A stretch of DNA of 16,659 bases from Actinomycetota bacterium (lineage in GTDB: Bacteria > Actinomycetota > Actinomycetes > Actinomycetales > Microbacteriaceae): assembly GCA_027728145.1 (NCBI GenBank), contig JAQBZV010000006.1, positions 1 through 16,659 of the forward strand. The letters are read 5' to 3'. Under the pieces are notes generated by a model. It saw only the letters and a list, made by a program, of their open reading frames with translations. It was not told where the DNA came from and ran no database searches. This document shows, piece after piece, positions 15,057 to 16,659 of this stretch. The position numbers and the translations under genes are program-made. Positions within the stretch are counted from its first letter, which is position 1, and every line of letters begins with the position of its first letter.

Positions 15057-15832
15057 TTCTGCAGGAGCTTTGCGGCTTTCTTGGCCTGACGACGGTCGTG
15101 CAGCCAGGCGATCCCGGCTGCCAGGAAATACAGGATGACCATGGGAACCGCCAGGACAATCATCGACACCACATCAGCAGCCGGGGTCGCCAGGGCGGTG
15201 AACACCGAAATGACGACAACTGCCCAGCGCCATCCGCCAATGATGGCTTTGGCACTGAGGACACCAATGACGTTGAGCAACACGAGGAAGACAGGCAGAA
15301 CAAAACCCACTCCGATGGCCACAACCAGTTTGAGTGCGAAATCTAAATAGACCTTTGCCGTCAGAAGTGTGGAGGACTGCTCGGGCGCAAACCCGGTCAG
15401 AAGAACCACGATGTTGGGTAACACCAGCCACCCCAGGGTGACCCCTGCGAAGAACAGGGGAACAGCGGCGGAGAGAAAACCAAGAGCGTAGCGACGTTCT
15501 TTTCTCATGAGGGCTGGGACAAAGAACGCCCAAATTTGATACAGCCAGACCGGTGCCGCCATGACAATTCCGAGCACTACGGCGATGGCCACTTTGGTGT
15601 CAAAAGCTTCTGTGACCGAGGTGTAGTTGATGTCCGCATCCCGGTCGCGCTCGCGCGCAATCTCGAGAACTGGCTCACTGAGGGCCGCCCATACCGGGTC
15701 GGCCAGGAACCAGCCGCCCACCGCGGCGAATACGACGGAAAGCCCAATGATGCCCAGTCGTCTCCGGAGCTCGACGAGGTGATCACCCAGGGACATACGT
15801 CCCTCCGGTGTGCGGCGCCTACTGGCAGCCAC
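15041..15832 (-). CDS. tatC: Sec-independent protein translocase TatC
   Basis: This is the twin-arginine signal receptor and core of the Tat translocon in the membrane. The 263-residue product has the N-terminal PEGRMSLGDHLVELRRRL segment (9-26, with Glu21 in the signal-binding region), six predicted helices, PALMRKERRYA (106-116, with Glu112 matching E. coli Glu103) and ATPAADVVSM (215-224). The usual intramembrane Glu (E. coli Glu170, in FEVP) is replaced by Val178 in GFVLPVFL. The start is GTG 15832, two bases after the tatA stop. ATG 15796 has a perfect-looking GGAGG, but those bases encode PEGR, which is conserved in actinobacterial TatC, so the longer form is preferred. A likely client in this window is the Rieske protein QcrA. 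Confidence 0.95.
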   Translation of the reverse strand: MAASRRRTPEGRMSLGDHLVELRRRLGIIGLSVVFAAVGGWFLADPVWAALSEPVLEIARERDRDADINYTSVTEAFDTKVAIAVVLGIVMAAPVWLYQIWAFFVPALMRKERRYALGFLSAAVPLFFAGVTLGWLVLPNIVVLLTGFAPEQSSTLLTAKVYLDFALKLVVAIGVGFVLPVFLVLLNVIGVLSAKAIIGGWRWAVVVISVFTALATPAADVVSMIVLAVPMVILYFLAAGIAWLHDRRQAKKAAKLLQNSAES

Positions 15833-15834
15833 GG

Positions 15835-16038
15835 TTAGCGCTTTGAGGCGTCGGGACCTTCAGAGCCGGAATTGTCAGCCGGGTCGGTGCTGTCATCGCC
15901 GGGGCGAACCTCACTCTTGAAGATTTTCAACGACTGGCCAAGGCTCTTCGCCAGAGCTGGCAATTTGGGAGCACCGAACAGGAGCAAAATTACGACCAAA
16001 ACGATGAGGCCGGTCCAGCCTCCAAGATTTCCTGACAT
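15835..16038 (-). CDS. tatA: Sec-independent protein translocase TatA
   Basis: This is the pore-forming component of the Tat translocon. The 67-residue product has one N-terminal membrane helix (about 8-20), the Phe21-Gly22 hinge, an amphipathic helix LPALAKSLGQSLKIFKSEV (26-44), and a short acidic Asp/Ser-rich tail. These features and the fit to the pafC-tatA-tatC order make TatA more likely than TatB, which has a longer amphipathic region. No tatB is in the window. The ATG has GGGAGG 7 bases upstream. Two bases separate its stop from the tatC start, so the two are co-translated. Confidence 0.95.
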   Translation of the reverse strand: MSGNLGGWTGLIVLVVILLLFGAPKLPALAKSLGQSLKIFKSEVRPGDDSTDPADNSGSEGPDASKR

Positions 16039-16045
16039 CCGTGAG

Positions 16046-16051
16046 CCTCCC
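16046..16051 (-). promoter_or_regulatory. strong ribosome-binding site of tatA
   Basis: GGGAGG on the minus strand with 7-base spacing to the tatA ATG. It is one of the best Shine-Dalgarno sequences of this operon, suggesting independent and efficient initiation at tatA rather than coupling to pafC. Confidence 0.75.
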
Positions 16052-16070
16052 TGTGGCGTTCAGTGTGGTC

Positions 16071-16076
16071 AGTGTA
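16071..16076 (-). promoter_or_regulatory. possible internal promoter (-10) before tatA
   Basis: TGCTACACT on the minus strand is an extended -10 (TGN plus TACACT). It lies in the 50-base gap between pafC and tatA and would give a leader of about 25-30 bases including the strong ribosome-binding site. No -35 match is seen. ACACTG occurs twice in tandem here (ACACTGACCACACTG), which may be chance. Confidence 0.3.
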
Positions 16077-16088
16077 GCACCGGGGTGT

Positions 16089-16659
16089 TTAGGAACCCTG
16101 GTCATACCCGGCAAGAGCCTGCTCGGAAAATACTCTCACGGCATCCCGGGCGGATGCTGGCCCCACCACCCTGACGAGATCAGGATTGGCGCCCACAAAA
16201 TGGGTGAGAGATCCATAATGTGCAAACGGAATATCGACCTGGATGGTGTCCTCGCCGCTCTGCGGGGCAAACCCTCGTGGCAGGTAGTCGGCGATGATGG
16301 GGAGCGCTCGGGCCGGGCACTCGATAGTGACAACAACGTCGCTGGGCGAGGGATCAAAGAGCTCAGAAGAAATGTCATCGATGACGGAGGAATGATCTGC
16401 CTGAGCCGCAGAGGTAAGTTGCACGGATTCCATGGAGTCCACCCGGAATGTTCGGAGCGCTTGCCGAGTGTGACACCAGGCGCGGACGTACCACGTGGTG
16501 TCCCTGGATTCCAGCAACAACGGATCAAGGGTCCGCTCCCCCGACTCGCCACGCTTATTGTGATACACCGCCGTGATTGTTGTCCGAGAGGAAATTGCCT
16601 CGGTCAGCAGACTGACGTGGTCGGCCACAGCTCCGGCTCCGACCGCAATTCTGACCGGT
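16089..16659 (-). CDS. pafC: WYL-domain regulator PafC, C-terminal part (cut by window edge)
   Basis: The frame is open to the window edge, so 189 residues of the C-terminal part are visible and the N-terminal helix-turn-helix region is missing. The visible part holds a WYL domain, with HVSLLTEAISSR, the core DTTWYVRAWCHTRQALRTFR (WYV instead of WYL) and DSMESV, then a C-terminal extension domain. Its position before tatA-tatC-helY matches pafC of M. tuberculosis (Rv2095c). There PafB and PafC together activate transcription in the LexA-independent DNA-damage response. A GTG at 16628 is in frame but lies inside the conserved region and is not a credible start. PafB versus PafC cannot be tested without the N-terminus; gene order favours PafC. 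Confidence 0.85.
   Translation of the reverse strand, partial: PVRIAVGAGAVADHVSLLTEAISSRTTITAVYHNKRGESGERTLDPLLLESRDTTWYVRAWCHTRQALRTFRVDSMESVQLTSAAQADHSSVIDDISSELFDPSPSDVVVTIECPARALPIIADYLPRGFAPQSGEDTIQVDIPFAHYGSLTHFVGANPDLVRVVGPASARDAVRVFSEQALAGYDQGS

Noticed and set aside
16628..16628. GTG 16628 as the start of the WYL protein
   Set aside because: The frame stays open to the window edge, and the codons upstream (PVRIAVGAGA) continue the conserved domain, so the gene is truncated by the window instead.

Overview
The window is chromosomal DNA from a high-GC Gram-positive actinobacterium, most likely a small-genome member of the Microbacteriaceae/Micrococcales. Four things support this: a bcc:aa3 respiratory supercomplex (diheme QcrC, three-helix Rieske protein, CtaF); a trpD/ctaE divergent pair like that of Mycobacterium tuberculosis; a pafC-tatA-tatC-helY block; and tight packing with frequent GTG and TTG starts. 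The family-level assignment is an inference from gene order and protein character.

Layout. (1) 120-3548, plus strand: ctaC, ctaD and ctaF (aa3 oxidase subunits II, I and IV), then a GNAT acetyltransferase whose start overlaps the end of ctaF. (2) 3603-7751, minus strand, convergent with region 1: ctaE, qcrC, qcrA, qcrB (oxidase subunit III and the whole bcc complex). (3) 7817-8881, plus strand: trpD, divergent from ctaE. (4) 8961-10177, minus strand: a two-gene unit of an atypical SDR and a NUDIX hydrolase, read in that order. (5) 10258-11025, plus strand: a glycerophosphodiester phosphodiesterase, divergent from the SDR and convergent with lnt. (6) 11022-16659, minus strand: pafC (cut by the window edge), tatA, tatC, helY and lnt in one tightly spaced run.

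How the genes work together. Regions 1 and 2 encode every core subunit of a menaquinol:O2 supercomplex: QcrB/QcrA oxidise menaquinol, QcrC carries electrons through two c hemes to CuA of CtaC, and CtaD reduces O2. Region 6 connects to this. The Rieske protein has a twin-arginine pair before its third helix, so it probably needs TatA/TatC. CtaC has a lipobox, so it is a candidate substrate of the encoded Lnt.

There is no gene-free stretch above 300 bases. I see no tRNA, rRNA, CRISPR array, insertion sequence or phage gene. No wholly new system is evident. The most unusual points are an SDR without the catalytic Tyr, a TatC without the usual intramembrane Glu, a hairpin over the tatC/helY junction, a perfect AT-rich inverted repeat between trpD and the NUDIX gene, and a probably leaderless ctaE start whose -10 overlaps an opposite-strand -10.
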